DNA of 64,000 nt from Paenibacillus sp. (GTDB lineage Bacteria > Bacillota > Bacilli > Paenibacillales > Paenibacillaceae), in assembly GCA_031254035.1 (NCBI GenBank), contig JAIRVF010000033.1, forward strand, positions 171,066-235,065. The letters run 5' to 3'. The notes beneath the pieces were generated by a model. The model ran no database searches, was not told where the DNA came from, and worked only from the letters and a program-made list of their open reading frames with translations. Within the stretch, counting starts at the first letter, position 1. The number at the start of each line of letters is the position of its first letter. Position numbers and translations under genes: made by a program. This document shows, piece by piece, positions 35,512 to 43,230 of the stretch.

Positions 35512-36291
35512 TCATCTCCGCGATCTGCGCGTTATTTTCCCGGATCCTGACCTCGTTTTCGGCTTGGTGTAGGATTTTTTGGGTGAGTCGAACAAACCAC
35601 CCGATCCGCTTTTCTCTCTGGAGATGCTTCCCTTGCTTCCCTTGCTTGATTTGGAAGAGTCCGTCTTGCGGTCGAAAACACTGCCTCCCGACCCAACGCT
35701 CGAATCCCCGTTGCTCCCGCCTCGGCGGAAGATCGAACCCTTTTTCTCCACCGTAAGTGGAGGGGCCATCTTTTTATCGCTAGTCGTTGGCGCATGATAT
35801 GTGCCTTGCTTCGGCTGATAAATATCCCGGCTGGAATATCCCCTATAACCGCCTCCCCCGCCGCCAAACGAATCAAAAATATGACCGATCACGACGGCGG
35901 TAAGGTATCCCTTCAAGAAACTTGAATCATAGTTTTTCTGGACGTATGCCTGAGAATCTATTTCGATCAGTGTGTCGGTTTCTTTTTTAGGATCCTTTTG
36001 CAGATGGTAATACTCTTTGCCGTAAACGAGAAACATCCGTTCCGTGTCTTCCTTGGACATTTGGTCCGGCTTCTTATCGTCGGAAAGCTCTTTTGCCACT
36101 TCCGGCACGGTCTTATCCGTAGCTCGGTATACGTATGAGGTCGCATTGCCGTCGCGGTTGACCGATTCCAAAGGGTAGGTCTCCTTGACGTTCGGGGAAC
36201 CGAACCCGCAGCCGGTCAGCAGCGACATGATCAGGCTGATGACCAACGCGATTTTCAAACCAAGCAGCGACTGTCCCCGCCATCCTTTCAT
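35512..36291 (-). CDS. DUF4247 lipoprotein
   Basis: 259 residues: signal peptide and lipobox LTGCGFG, the DUF4247 domain (about 35-145; SYVYRATDKTVPEVAKEL, MFLVYGKEYYHLQKDP, FLKGYLTAVVIGHIF) and a low-complexity Gly/Ser/Lys-rich basic tail (SVGSGGSVFDRK, SSKSSKGSKGSISRE, ending KITRRSRR). Its function is unknown. It is the last gene of the operon with PspA, DUF350 and DUF4178, 10 bases after the latter. A basic, disordered surface tail would fit envelope binding; that is inference. Confidence 0.82.
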   Translation of the reverse strand: MKGWRGQSLLGLKIALVISLIMSLLTGCGFGSPNVKETYPLESVNRDGNATSYVYRATDKTVPEVAKELSDDKKPDQMSKEDTERMFLVYGKEYYHLQKDPKKETDTLIEIDSQAYVQKNYDSSFLKGYLTAVVIGHIFDSFGGGGGGYRGYSSRDIYQPKQGTYHAPTTSDKKMAPPLTVEKKGSIFRRGGSNGDSSVGSGGSVFDRKTDSSKSSKGSKGSISREKSGSGGLFDSPKKSYTKPKTRSGSGKITRRSRR

Positions 36292-36301
36292 ACAATCACC
36301 C

Positions 36302-36808
36302 CTAATTGGCCCGGATGACCTTTACATCTCCCGGCAGTACTTTCTCTCCTTCATAAAGCATAAAACGCCCGTTCTGCCATTCGATACGAACCAAGCGGTA
36401 ATCATCGGACTGATATTGCCACACATGCTGTTCTCCGCTTTGGGTAAACGGCGTTTTTCCGTTGATCAGCACGTGGCCCTCATATTCTTCTTCAAGAAAA
36501 AAGGTTCTGTCGTCCAATTCCAGCTCAGTAGGCACCTCGCTCGGATTATCGAGACGACCGTCGAGTGGACTATACAGAGCATACTGCAGCGTTTCGCGTT
36601 CTTCGATATGCAGGTAAGCAATCGTATTGCCATCCTGTAGCGTAAGGACCACCGCGTTGCGCCCGCGGTTATGCACTCTTCCCGTAACTTCATACGTCAC
36701 AAGCGACACTTCACAAATATCGCCAGGCGTAAGGGATAACATGCTCTTCTCAGCCTTGGGCGGCTCGGGCTTGGCAAATAGATTGCCGATTCGTTTAAAT
36801 ACGCTCAT
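36302..36808 (-). CDS. DUF4178 domain protein
   Basis: 168 residues, no signal peptide. The DUF4178 pattern is visible as LTPGDICEVSLVTYEVTGRV (about 26-45), LHIEERETLQYALYSPLDG, and YEGHVLINGKTPFTQSGEQHVWQYQ. It is a beta-rich, SH3- or cradle-like domain of unknown function, typically found beside DUF350 and PspA-type genes. Position in this operon supports a part in membrane-stress response. Confidence 0.82.
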   Translation of the reverse strand: MSVFKRIGNLFAKPEPPKAEKSMLSLTPGDICEVSLVTYEVTGRVHNRGRNAVVLTLQDGNTIAYLHIEERETLQYALYSPLDGRLDNPSEVPTELELDDRTFFLEEEYEGHVLINGKTPFTQSGEQHVWQYQSDDYRLVRIEWQNGRFMLYEGEKVLPGDVKVIRAN

Positions 36809-36843
36809 AGATTATAACTCCTTATTCTGTGATGAACTTTCCA

Positions 36844-37248
36844 TTATAGGCAGGCTGTAATAATTAACGCCCCTACCAGGTGAAGCGAACCGGCAAACAA
36901 GCCATAACCGACCTTTCCTTGCTGCGTGCCTACATCAAGCTCGAGCTTGGCCCATACGCGCAGCAGTACGCGGACAATGGACTCTAGCACAAGCAAGATC
37001 AGGAAGGATATGATGGATATCATGATAGCATCCAGCAAATTGTTGGATGTACCAATGGAAACGGACAAGATATACCCCTGTGCCAGCAGCTTCATTACAA
37101 GCCTTGTAGTGACAGCCATATTGCCCGCTTTGACTTCCTCAAAATCTTTGTATCTTGTGAACAGTGAATCCACAAACATGAGAATGAACAGGAGCAGCGC
37201 TCCGGATCCCGTCCAAACGAGAATCTGCATCATCGTATTAAAATTCAT
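36844..37248 (-). CDS. DUF350 membrane protein (YjfL family)
   Basis: 134 residues from ATG 37248, chosen for the GGAGG nine bases upstream rather than ATG 37284. It has four hydrophobic helices (ILVWTGSGALLLFILMF, LLAQGYILSVSIG, IMISIISFLILLVLE, GLFAGSLHLVGALIITA), the DUF350 layout. Function unknown; DUF350 proteins are linked with envelope stress genes. Second gene of the operon, separated from pspA by 120 bases containing a hairpin. Confidence 0.82.
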   Translation of the reverse strand: MNFNTMMQILVWTGSGALLLFILMFVDSLFTRYKDFEEVKAGNMAVTTRLVMKLLAQGYILSVSIGTSNNLLDAIMISIISFLILLVLESIVRVLLRVWAKLELDVGTQQGKVGYGLFAGSLHLVGALIITACL

Positions 37249-37295
37249 TAACACGTGCCTCCACCAACCCAGCATTTTAATCATATACAGCAGGA

Positions 37296-37338
37296 GCAGC
37301 GAAGGAGGATGCCATATGTCATCCCCTCTTCGCTGCTT
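37296..37338 (-). other. Intercistronic hairpin after pspA
   Basis: AGCAGCGAAG-GGATG pairs with CATCC-CTTCGCTGCT around ACATATGG, making a stem of about 16 bp on the minus strand. The following bases there are CCTGCTG, not a T run, so it is more likely an RNA-stability or attenuation element than a full terminator. Confidence 0.6.
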
Positions 37339-37368
37339 TTACAACATACGCTTTAATTGACTTCCGTA

Positions 37369-38037
37369 TTACTTGTTTTCGTATTGTTTCATCAAAGCGG
37401 CGAGCTCGTCTTCAACTGCTTTGTCCTTGCCGATTTTTTCAAACTCATCGTCGAGGGATTTGCCTTTGGAAGACAATTCATTGCTGGCTTCCGCTTGTGC
37501 TTCCATTTGCAACATTTTTTCTTCCATACGCTTCATGCCATTTGAGGCACTATCCGTACTAAAACCATTCATAGCTTTATTAATTTCATTTTGTGCTTTG
37601 GCGGCATTGTAACGAGCTACCAACGTTTCGCGTTTGTTTTTCATTTGAGTCAGCTGTTTGCGCATTTCTTCAAGCTTATCGCGCAAATTATCCGCTGCTG
37701 CCTTGTTTTGGTCGTAACTTGCTTTATACTCTTCCATTTTTTGTTCAGCGGCTTTCTTTTCCTCAAGCGCACGGCGCGCCAGATCCATGTTTTGCGCCTG
37801 TGCCGCCGTATGGGCCTGCTGCGTACGTTTCTCAACGAGTGCCTGCTGCTCTTCATACAGCTGTTTGAACTTTTTCTCAATAGCTATTTGAGCCGCTACT
37901 GCTTTCTCTGCATCCTCAAGGTCCTCCGTCATATCGCGAATATATTGGTCCGTCATTTTAATCGGATCTTCCGCCTTGTCGATAAGTGCATTAATGTTAG
38001 ACATAGTAAGGTCACGCAATCTTTTGAAAATAGCCAT
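37369..38037 (-). CDS. pspA: PspA/IM30-family protein
   Basis: 222 residues, almost entirely coiled coil: the amphipathic N-terminal helix MAIFKRLRDLTMSNINALI, then DPIKMTDQYIRDMTEDLEDAEKAVAAQIA and long Gln/Lys/Glu-rich helices. This is the PspA/LiaH/Vipp1 (ESCRT-III-like) family, which assembles on stressed membranes. An AGGAGG site precedes ATG 38037. A perfect sigma-W-type promoter lies 53-78 bases upstream. It heads the four-gene operon with DUF350, DUF4178 and DUF4247. Confidence 0.9.
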   Translation of the reverse strand: MAIFKRLRDLTMSNINALIDKAEDPIKMTDQYIRDMTEDLEDAEKAVAAQIAIEKKFKQLYEEQQALVEKRTQQAHTAAQAQNMDLARRALEEKKAAEQKMEEYKASYDQNKAAADNLRDKLEEMRKQLTQMKNKRETLVARYNAAKAQNEINKAMNGFSTDSASNGMKRMEEKMLQMEAQAEASNELSSKGKSLDDEFEKIGKDKAVEDELAALMKQYENK

Positions 38038-38089
38038 TTTGTTATTTCCTCCTACTAAAGTTTAATTGGATATTCTTATGATATTCATT

Positions 38090-38115
38090 TACGCAACAGG
38101 GCTGAAGTAGTTTCA
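38090..38115 (-). promoter_or_regulatory. Sigma-W-type promoter of the psp operon
   Basis: TGAAAC (38110-38115) and CGTA (38090-38093) are spaced exactly 16 bases on the minus strand, a full match to the Bacillus sigma-W consensus TGAAAC-N16-CGTA. It would give a leader of about 45 bases before the pspA start. Confidence 0.8.
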
Positions 38116-38134
38116 AAAATAACAAAAATATTTT

Positions 38135-38497
38135 TTATCTTTCTTTCGCCGCCTTTGTAAGGTATGTATTAAACACGGCTTTCGCCTCCGCGACGATGTC
38201 AAGAATCTGCGCCTTGTTGATTCCGTCATAATGGATCCCAGCCGCCACGGTCACCGTGCATCCAAGTGCTTCAGCCGCTTTTTCCGCCATATAAGCAGCC
38301 AGTTCTTGCTCCCGATGTCCAGGCAGATCTATGGTCTGTACCTGTACTTCTTGAGCTTTTCCGCAAAAATATGCTGTTGCTACCGCCCCGATGTGAGCCG
38401 TACCGCCCGTTAAAAGAAGCAGAATATCACGCCCCACGGGAACCTCTGTAATTCGGATATCCCAGTTCGTTTTTGATGTCAAAGTTTCCGCCTCCAT
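38135..38497 (-). CDS. LpdD-like (prenylated flavin chaperone family) protein
   Basis: 120 residues. The patterns GGTAHIGAVATAYF (about 31-44), QTIDLPGHREQELAAYMAEKA and AGIHYDGINKAQILDI match, as I recall, the LpdD family of small proteins that assist UbiD-type decarboxylases with prenylated flavin. No ubiD or ubiX gene is in the window, so it is an orphan. It is upstream of pspA on the same strand, but the sigma-W promoter lies between them. Moderate confidence in the family. Confidence 0.6.
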   Translation of the reverse strand: MEAETLTSKTNWDIRITEVPVGRDILLLLTGGTAHIGAVATAYFCGKAQEVQVQTIDLPGHREQELAAYMAEKAAEALGCTVTVAAGIHYDGINKAQILDIVAEAKAVFNTYLTKAAKER

Positions 38498-38657
38498 GTT
38501 CTGTTATTATTCAACAATATTATACACGTTAGGACATGATATATGGAAAAGGACGGCATATTTTGAAAAGCCATCATAATTCCTTCCCATTCAGGACATA
38601 ACAGTATAGACAATCACATTTGCTGACAGCAAAACGTGGAAAGGAGCCGTCATCCAT

Positions 38658-39479
38658 ATGAGAAATACATATCTCGGCAAGGCTTTCGTCGCTTTGCTAG
38701 TTATGGGTATGCTTTGCCCTGTATCCAATCTGCAGGCGGCGAGGTCGGGAGAATCCGCGTCTCCCCATTCCGTGAAGGAAACGAGCGGCTACGAAAGAGC
38801 AGGAAAGGTTCAGGAAAAACAGGTTTTGACTTTGGGTCAGCTTATTAAAAAATACCCGGATACTTTTAAAATTCATGGCCCCTATGTCAAGCAAATTGCA
38901 CTGACGTTTGACGATTGCCCCGATCCCAGATTTACGCCACAGGTTCTCCGCATTTTATCCGCTAACAGGGTAAAAGCAACGTTCTTCGTGGTAGGAAGTC
39001 GCGCCAAGAAGCATCCCGACATCGTGGCCCGGATCGTCCGGGAAGGGCATGTCATTGGGAATCATTCCTATAACCATCCTCAGTTCCATAAACTGACCAT
39101 GACGGAATATATGGATCAAATCGTTCGGACGGAAAATATTCTGTACGGCATCACCGGGTACAAGCCAAAATTAATCCGTCCCCCATATGGCGATATTACA
39201 GAAACCCAGCTGCGCTGGGCTAAACGTGAAGGCTATAAAATCGTCAACTGGGATGTAGATTCGCTGGATTGGAAAGGCCTCAGTAAAGAGGCCGTAAAAA
39301 GAAATATTATGTCTACGGCAAGTCGGGGATCGATTATTTTGCAGCATGCCGGCGGAGGCAGTTCTTCGGATTTGTCTGGGACGATCGGGGCACTGCCTGA
39401 AGTCATCCGTGATCTGAAAAAAAAAGGATACACCTTTGTTACCGTACCCAATCTGCTTAAGATTCAAAAGGACAAATAA
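38658..39479 (+). CDS. Polysaccharide deacetylase (CE4/NodB), secreted
   Basis: 273 residues with an N-terminal signal segment (FVALLVMGML, cleavage near LQAA). NodB motifs: TFDDCPD (residues 83-89, with Asp85 and Asp86; Cys replaces the usual Gly), His136 and His140 (NHSYNH), RPPYG, and the Asp-Trp of DSLDW. The final LQHAG replaces the common LLHD. It should deacetylate peptidoglycan or a wall glycan. SD AAAGGAG lies before ATG 38658. It is a single gene ending in the shared terminator at 39498. Confidence 0.85.
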   Translation: MRNTYLGKAFVALLVMGMLCPVSNLQAARSGESASPHSVKETSGYERAGKVQEKQVLTLGQLIKKYPDTFKIHGPYVKQIALTFDDCPDPRFTPQVLRILSANRVKATFFVVGSRAKKHPDIVARIVREGHVIGNHSYNHPQFHKLTMTEYMDQIVRTENILYGITGYKPKLIRPPYGDITETQLRWAKREGYKIVNWDVDSLDWKGLSKEAVKRNIMSTASRGSIILQHAGGGSSSDLSGTIGALPEVIRDLKKKGYTFVTVPNLLKIQKDK

Positions 39480-39497
39480 TTTTCACGGAAGACTATT

Positions 39498-39541
39498 AAA
39501 ACAAATAGCCTCCGCCATCTTTGATTGGCGGAGGCTGTTTA
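39498..39541. terminator. Bidirectional terminator
   Basis: AATAGCCTCCGCC pairs with GGCGGAGGCTGTT around a ten-base loop, with A and T runs outside. It separates the deacetylase gene and the LysM/3D gene, which converge. Confidence 0.85.
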
Positions 39542-39554
39542 TATACTTTTATGT

Positions 39555-40211
39555 CTAGTCAATAAAATACAATTCCACGTTTTGGAAACCAAATTCACTT
39601 ACACTTTGCGCACTGCCGGGAACGAAAATGTCAATGCGGTTGCCTTTGATCGCACCGCCGGTATCTCTGGCAGTTGCCACAAAAGCTTTTTTAGGCAGGC
39701 CGGGGAAGCTGTGGCCTGTGACAAGGACCTTCGTGCCAAGTGGAATAACGGATGGGTCCACCGCAATGGTTCCAAGTTCTAGCGGATTGCCGAAGTAATC
39801 GACAGCACCCCATTTTCCATTCTCGCTGGCTGCTGCAGAGTAGGCTGAAGCTTTCACTTGAAGTGTTTTGCTATAATTAAAGGTTTTCCCCCATGCTTCT
39901 ATGACTTTTTGATCGGAATTCACGTTAAGAGAAGCCGTGATGACGCTCGGTGCTGGATCCGCATACGCCTTCATCGTTTCTTGTCCCGGTATATTCATTT
40001 TTATTCCCTCATAGATGTTGTTCGCCTTGATGCTGGGATTAGCACTCATCAGGGTATTTAAGTTCACACCATACTGTTTCGAAAGAGTATAGAAGGTATC
40101 GCCTTCTTTGGCTACATGTACAGAATCCGCATAAATTGGTGCGGCTTGTACCGCCAATGTAATTCCAATTGCTGCTGCAATAATTTTCACGCTCTTAAGA
40201 CTCTTCTTCAT
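39555..40211 (-). CDS. LysM and 3D-domain cell wall protein (YocH-like)
   Basis: 218 residues: a signal peptide (cleavage near IYA-DS), one LysM domain (about 31-74, HVAKEGDTFYTLSKQYGV), a linker, and a C-terminal 3D domain (about 118-218) with IAVDPSVIPLGTKV, TARDTGGAIKGNRIDIF carrying two of the three conserved aspartates. This is the layout of YocH-type wall lytic enzymes. A c-di-AMP riboswitch stands directly before it, so expression should rise when c-di-AMP is low. Confidence 0.88.
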   Translation of the reverse strand: MKKSLKSVKIIAAAIGITLAVQAAPIYADSVHVAKEGDTFYTLSKQYGVNLNTLMSANPSIKANNIYEGIKMNIPGQETMKAYADPAPSVITASLNVNSDQKVIEAWGKTFNYSKTLQVKASAYSAAASENGKWGAVDYFGNPLELGTIAVDPSVIPLGTKVLVTGHSFPGLPKKAFVATARDTGGAIKGNRIDIFVPGSAQSVSEFGFQNVELYFID

Positions 40212-40225
40212 AGTTCCTCCTTAAA

Positions 40226-40366
40226 ATCATCGATGCCTGCGAGGTTAGTTGTCGGGTTCGGATTGAGGAGACAACCCTACGTTCGAAGTAACGATTCACC
40301 CCAAGTGATTTCAAATCTGTCACGATGAAGATGTTCCCCACACTTTGTGTTTTCAAAGTTTTGGCT
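40226..40366 (-). promoter_or_regulatory. c-di-AMP (ydaO/yuaA) riboswitch
   Basis: On the minus strand the conserved blocks appear in order: CTTGGGGTGAATC, GAACGTAGGG, CCGAACCCGACAACTAACCTC and GCAGGCAT, close before the SD of the LysM/3D gene. These are the hallmark segments of the ydaO class, which binds cyclic di-AMP and reduces downstream expression. The boundaries are approximate. Confidence 0.9.
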
Positions 40367-40580
40367 TATTCAATATATCACAATTTTGTAACCTGTGCGC
40401 TTGAAATTGTTACCAGTTTGCAATTTTTCAGTGTTATTCTTCCGTTATCAATTGGTTATCGAGATAAAATAGCTAAAAAAAATTACATTCTTTTAAATAA
40501 TAAAAGCGATTCTTTAATCTATTAAGTTAACGAAATATATATTATGTAAACAGAAAATTTCTGCATATTTGCAGGAAATA

Positions 40581-40619
40581 AAAAAGCTCCGTCAGGGCCT
40601 AACCCTGTACGAAGCTTTA
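40581..40619 (-). terminator. Terminator of the amino acid ABC operon
   Basis: AAAGCTTCGTACAGGG pairs with CCCTGACGGAGCTTT around TTAGG (one mismatch) and is followed by TTATTTC on the minus strand. Confidence 0.75.
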
Positions 40620-40631
40620 TTGTAGGCTTGA

Positions 40632-41354
40632 TTACAGAACCTTGCTCAAAAAATCCTTGGTACGGATATTTTGCGGATTGCCGAACACTTCGGAAGGTGT
40701 GCCCTCTTCCATGATATGTCCGCCATCCATGAAAATAATACGGTCTCCAACCTCTCTGGCAAAACCCATTTCATGGGTTACGATGACCATGGTCATGCCG
40801 CCTTCAGCGAGCTTTTTCATAACCTCTAGCACTTCCCCTACCATCTCCGGATCCAGCGCCGATGTCGGCTCGTCGAACAGCATCACATGCGGCTGCATCG
40901 CCAGTGCTCGGGCAATAGCAATGCGCTGTTTTTGTCCGCCGGAAAGCTGGGAAGGATATGCATCCTTTTTGTCAGCAAGGCCAACCGTCTGCAGAAGATC
41001 CAAAGCGATCTTTTCGGCTTCAGCCTTAGGCATTTTTTTTACTTTTACCGGAGCGATCATAATATTTTCCAATACCGTTTTATGAGGGAATAAATTGAAT
41101 TGCTGAAATACCATTCCCATCTTTTCACGTGTGAGGTTAATGTTATGCTTTTTATCTGTGATGGATTCGCCTTCGAAGGTAATTTTGCCTTTGGTCGGCG
41201 TCTCAAGCAGATTTAGGCAACGCAAAAACGTACTTTTACCAGATCCGCTGGGACCGATGACAACGACAACTTCCCCCTGGGCAATTTCGATGTCCACGCC
41301 TTTCAAAATTTCATTTTTGCCAAATGATTTATGCAAATCCTTAACGGTTATCAT
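40632..41354 (-). CDS. Polar amino acid ABC transporter ATPase
   Basis: 240 residues with Walker [11 protein letters not shown]-loop VFQQFNLF, signature LSGGQKQR, Walker B VMLFDEP and the H-loop VTHE. The GlnQ/TcyC type is indicated by the [19 protein letters not shown] region. It starts 14 bases inside the permease gene, so the two are coupled. The substrate is probably glutamine, cystine or a related polar amino acid, not decidable from sequence here. Confidence 0.88.
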   Translation of the reverse strand: MITVKDLHKSFGKNEILKGVDIEIAQGEVVVVIGPSGSGKSTFLRCLNLLETPTKGKITFEGESITDKKHNINLTREKMGMVFQQFNLFPHKTVLENIMIAPVKVKKMPKAEAEKIALDLLQTVGLADKKDAYPSQLSGGQKQRIAIARALAMQPHVMLFDEPTSALDPEMVGEVLEVMKKLAEGGMTMVIVTHEMGFAREVGDRIIFMDGGHIMEEGTPSEVFGNPQNIRTKDFLSKVL

Positions 41355-42000
41355 CCGTATTTAACCTCCTTTCAAACAGGCCGAGCAGCTTGGAAAGCGT
41401 AAAGGTCATAACGAAATAAATGAAAGCGATGATCAAAAGCGGCTTGAGCGATTCATACGTAATGCTCGTTACAGCCCGTGCCTGGTACATCAAATCAGTA
41501 ACACCGATAAACGATACGATGGATGATTCTTTAATAATGGTTATAAATTCGTTGCCGATGGCTGGCAGCACGCTTTTTACGGCTTGCGGCAGGATGATAT
41601 ATCTCATCGTCTTGCCTTTCGTCATCCCCAAGGAACGAGCAGCCTCCGCTTGTCCGCGGTCAATTCCCTGGATCCCTGCACGGAACACCTCTGCCAAATA
41701 AGCGGAACTGTTGATGCAAAGCGTAATAGCGCCGGATTCAATCGGGGTAAGTTTAATGCCAAACGATACTAAACCGTAATGGATAATAAAAAGCTGTACA
41801 AGCATCGGGGTGCCCCGCAAAATCTCCACCCACACCGTGCCCAAAAAACGCGGCAGCCAATAACGCGATAGCCGCAGCAGGGAAATCAATATGCCGAGAG
41901 CAAAGCCGCTAATGACCCCAATCGCCGCCAGCAGCAGTGTATACTGGATACCCGTTGCAAAAAACGATCGGTACTCCCAGAACGTTTGAAAAATATTCAT
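41341..42000 (-). CDS. Polar amino acid ABC transporter permease
   Basis: 219 residues of the HisMQ class: [24 protein letters not shown] at the N terminus, the EAA loop [17 protein letters not shown] and [19 protein letters not shown] near the C terminus. Five helices. It lies between the binding protein and ATPase genes, overlapping the latter. Confidence 0.9.
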   Translation of the reverse strand: MNIFQTFWEYRSFFATGIQYTLLLAAIGVISGFALGILISLLRLSRYWLPRFLGTVWVEILRGTPMLVQLFIIHYGLVSFGIKLTPIESGAITLCINSSAYLAEVFRAGIQGIDRGQAEAARSLGMTKGKTMRYIILPQAVKSVLPAIGNEFITIIKESSIVSFIGVTDLMYQARAVTSITYESLKPLLIIAFIYFVMTFTLSKLLGLFERRLNTDDNR

Positions 42001-42032
42001 GAAAAACTACATCCTCCTTCACATACAACAGA

Positions 42033-42064
42033 AAAAATAGCGAAATGGCATTCGCTATTTTTCC
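42033..42064 (-). terminator. Leaky terminator between the binding protein and permease genes
   Basis: AATAGCGAA and TTCGCTATT form a nine-base stem flanked by AAAAA and TTTTTT. In such operons it usually raises the ratio of binding protein to membrane components. Confidence 0.75.
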
Positions 42065-42083
42065 CTGTTTTGCAAGATCAATT

Positions 42084-42890
42084 TTATTTGGCCACAAGAT
42101 CGCTGGCTTCGGCCACAAACTGGTCGATTTTATTTTCCGTTTTCAGGCGGTCCAGCGTTTTGTTGATTTGCTCCACAAGCTCCGCGTTACCTTTTTTGAT
42201 TCCAATCGCATAACCGTCTTCATTATATTCCGGCACGGCGTCCGCAATGGCAAGACCTTTTACATTTTTCAGGAAAGCTTCTGCGACCGGTTTTTCCATA
42301 ATCGAAGCATCGATGCGGCCTGAATTCAGCTGCATAATGATGTCGTTGATTTTCCCAAGACCGGTAATATTGGCTTTCGGAATACTTTTGGCGATATCTT
42401 CTTGAATGGAACCGGTTTGGATTCCGAAAGATACCCCTTCAAGCGATTTCATCGTCTTATATTTGTCTTTATCGGCTTCTCGAATGACAACCGCTTGTTC
42501 GGCTTTGTAATAGTTATTCGAGAAATCCGCTTCTTTTTTCCGATTTTCGTCCGGCGTCAATCCTGAAATAACAAAATCGACGCGACCACTGGACAATTCA
42601 CCAAGCAATGCATCGAAGTCCATATCCTTGACTTCCAGCTTGGCTCCCATGTCTGATGCGATCTGCTTGGCAATCTCGATATCGAAACCAACGATTTGGT
42701 CTTTACCATCGATCATTTTGTGAAATTCATAAGGCGGAAAATCTGCGCTCGTCCCAAGTACGACCGTTTTCTCCGTCTTATTACCACCGTTATCTGAACC
42801 CGACACCTGATCCGCATTTTTGTCACCACAGCCGGCCAGCAAACTTCCGGCCAACATTAGGCAAACGCTCAAGACTCCCCATTTTTTCAT
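42084..42890 (-). CDS. Amino acid-binding lipoprotein of the ABC importer
   Basis: 268 residues: lipobox LAGCGDK after MKKWGVLSVCLMLAGSL, then SBP_bac_3 features (GTSADFPPYEFHKMIDG, QIVGFDIEIAKQIASDMG, and the VDFVISGLTPDENRKKEADFS segment). First gene of the three-gene operon. Confidence 0.9.
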   Translation of the reverse strand: MKKWGVLSVCLMLAGSLLAGCGDKNADQVSGSDNGGNKTEKTVVLGTSADFPPYEFHKMIDGKDQIVGFDIEIAKQIASDMGAKLEVKDMDFDALLGELSSGRVDFVISGLTPDENRKKEADFSNNYYKAEQAVVIREADKDKYKTMKSLEGVSFGIQTGSIQEDIAKSIPKANITGLGKINDIIMQLNSGRIDASIMEKPVAEAFLKNVKGLAIADAVPEYNEDGYAIGIKKGNAELVEQINKTLDRLKTENKIDQFVAEASDLVAK

Positions 42891-43230
42891 CTTATCTTCT
42901 CTCCTATCTTCAGCTTTATTCTATATTGAATAGAAATAGTATAATTATATCGGCTGATGGTCATCAGCATCTTTAAAACATGTTTTATAGTACAATACTC
43001 TGCATGATTATGCAATGTAATTTTCATACAATTAATTAGTTCTTGACATCGGGCGAGGTGAACGCTGCGGTTACGGATCGTTCTTCCAGCCTAAAAAATT
43101 CATCTTCTATACATAATCTAACTCCAGGCATTGTCATGTCCTATTTCAGTGCATACTAATGATTAGGTTATAACGCCATGGCTTGTAGTTCCAGGTTTTC
43201 CGGCGTTAGAGACAAACTGGAGGTGCAGAC
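42891..43230. other. Divergent intergenic region of the amino acid importer and the GH13 gene
   Basis: About 340 bases. It holds the 23-base repeat copy at 43063 and an AT-rich part near 42910-43040 that should carry the importer promoter. No gene seen. Confidence 0.45.
43063..43085 (+). repeat. 23-base dispersed repeat, copy 2
   Basis: Reverse complement of 13582-13604 over 23 bases; core GCGGTTACGGATCGTTC. Confidence 0.75.
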
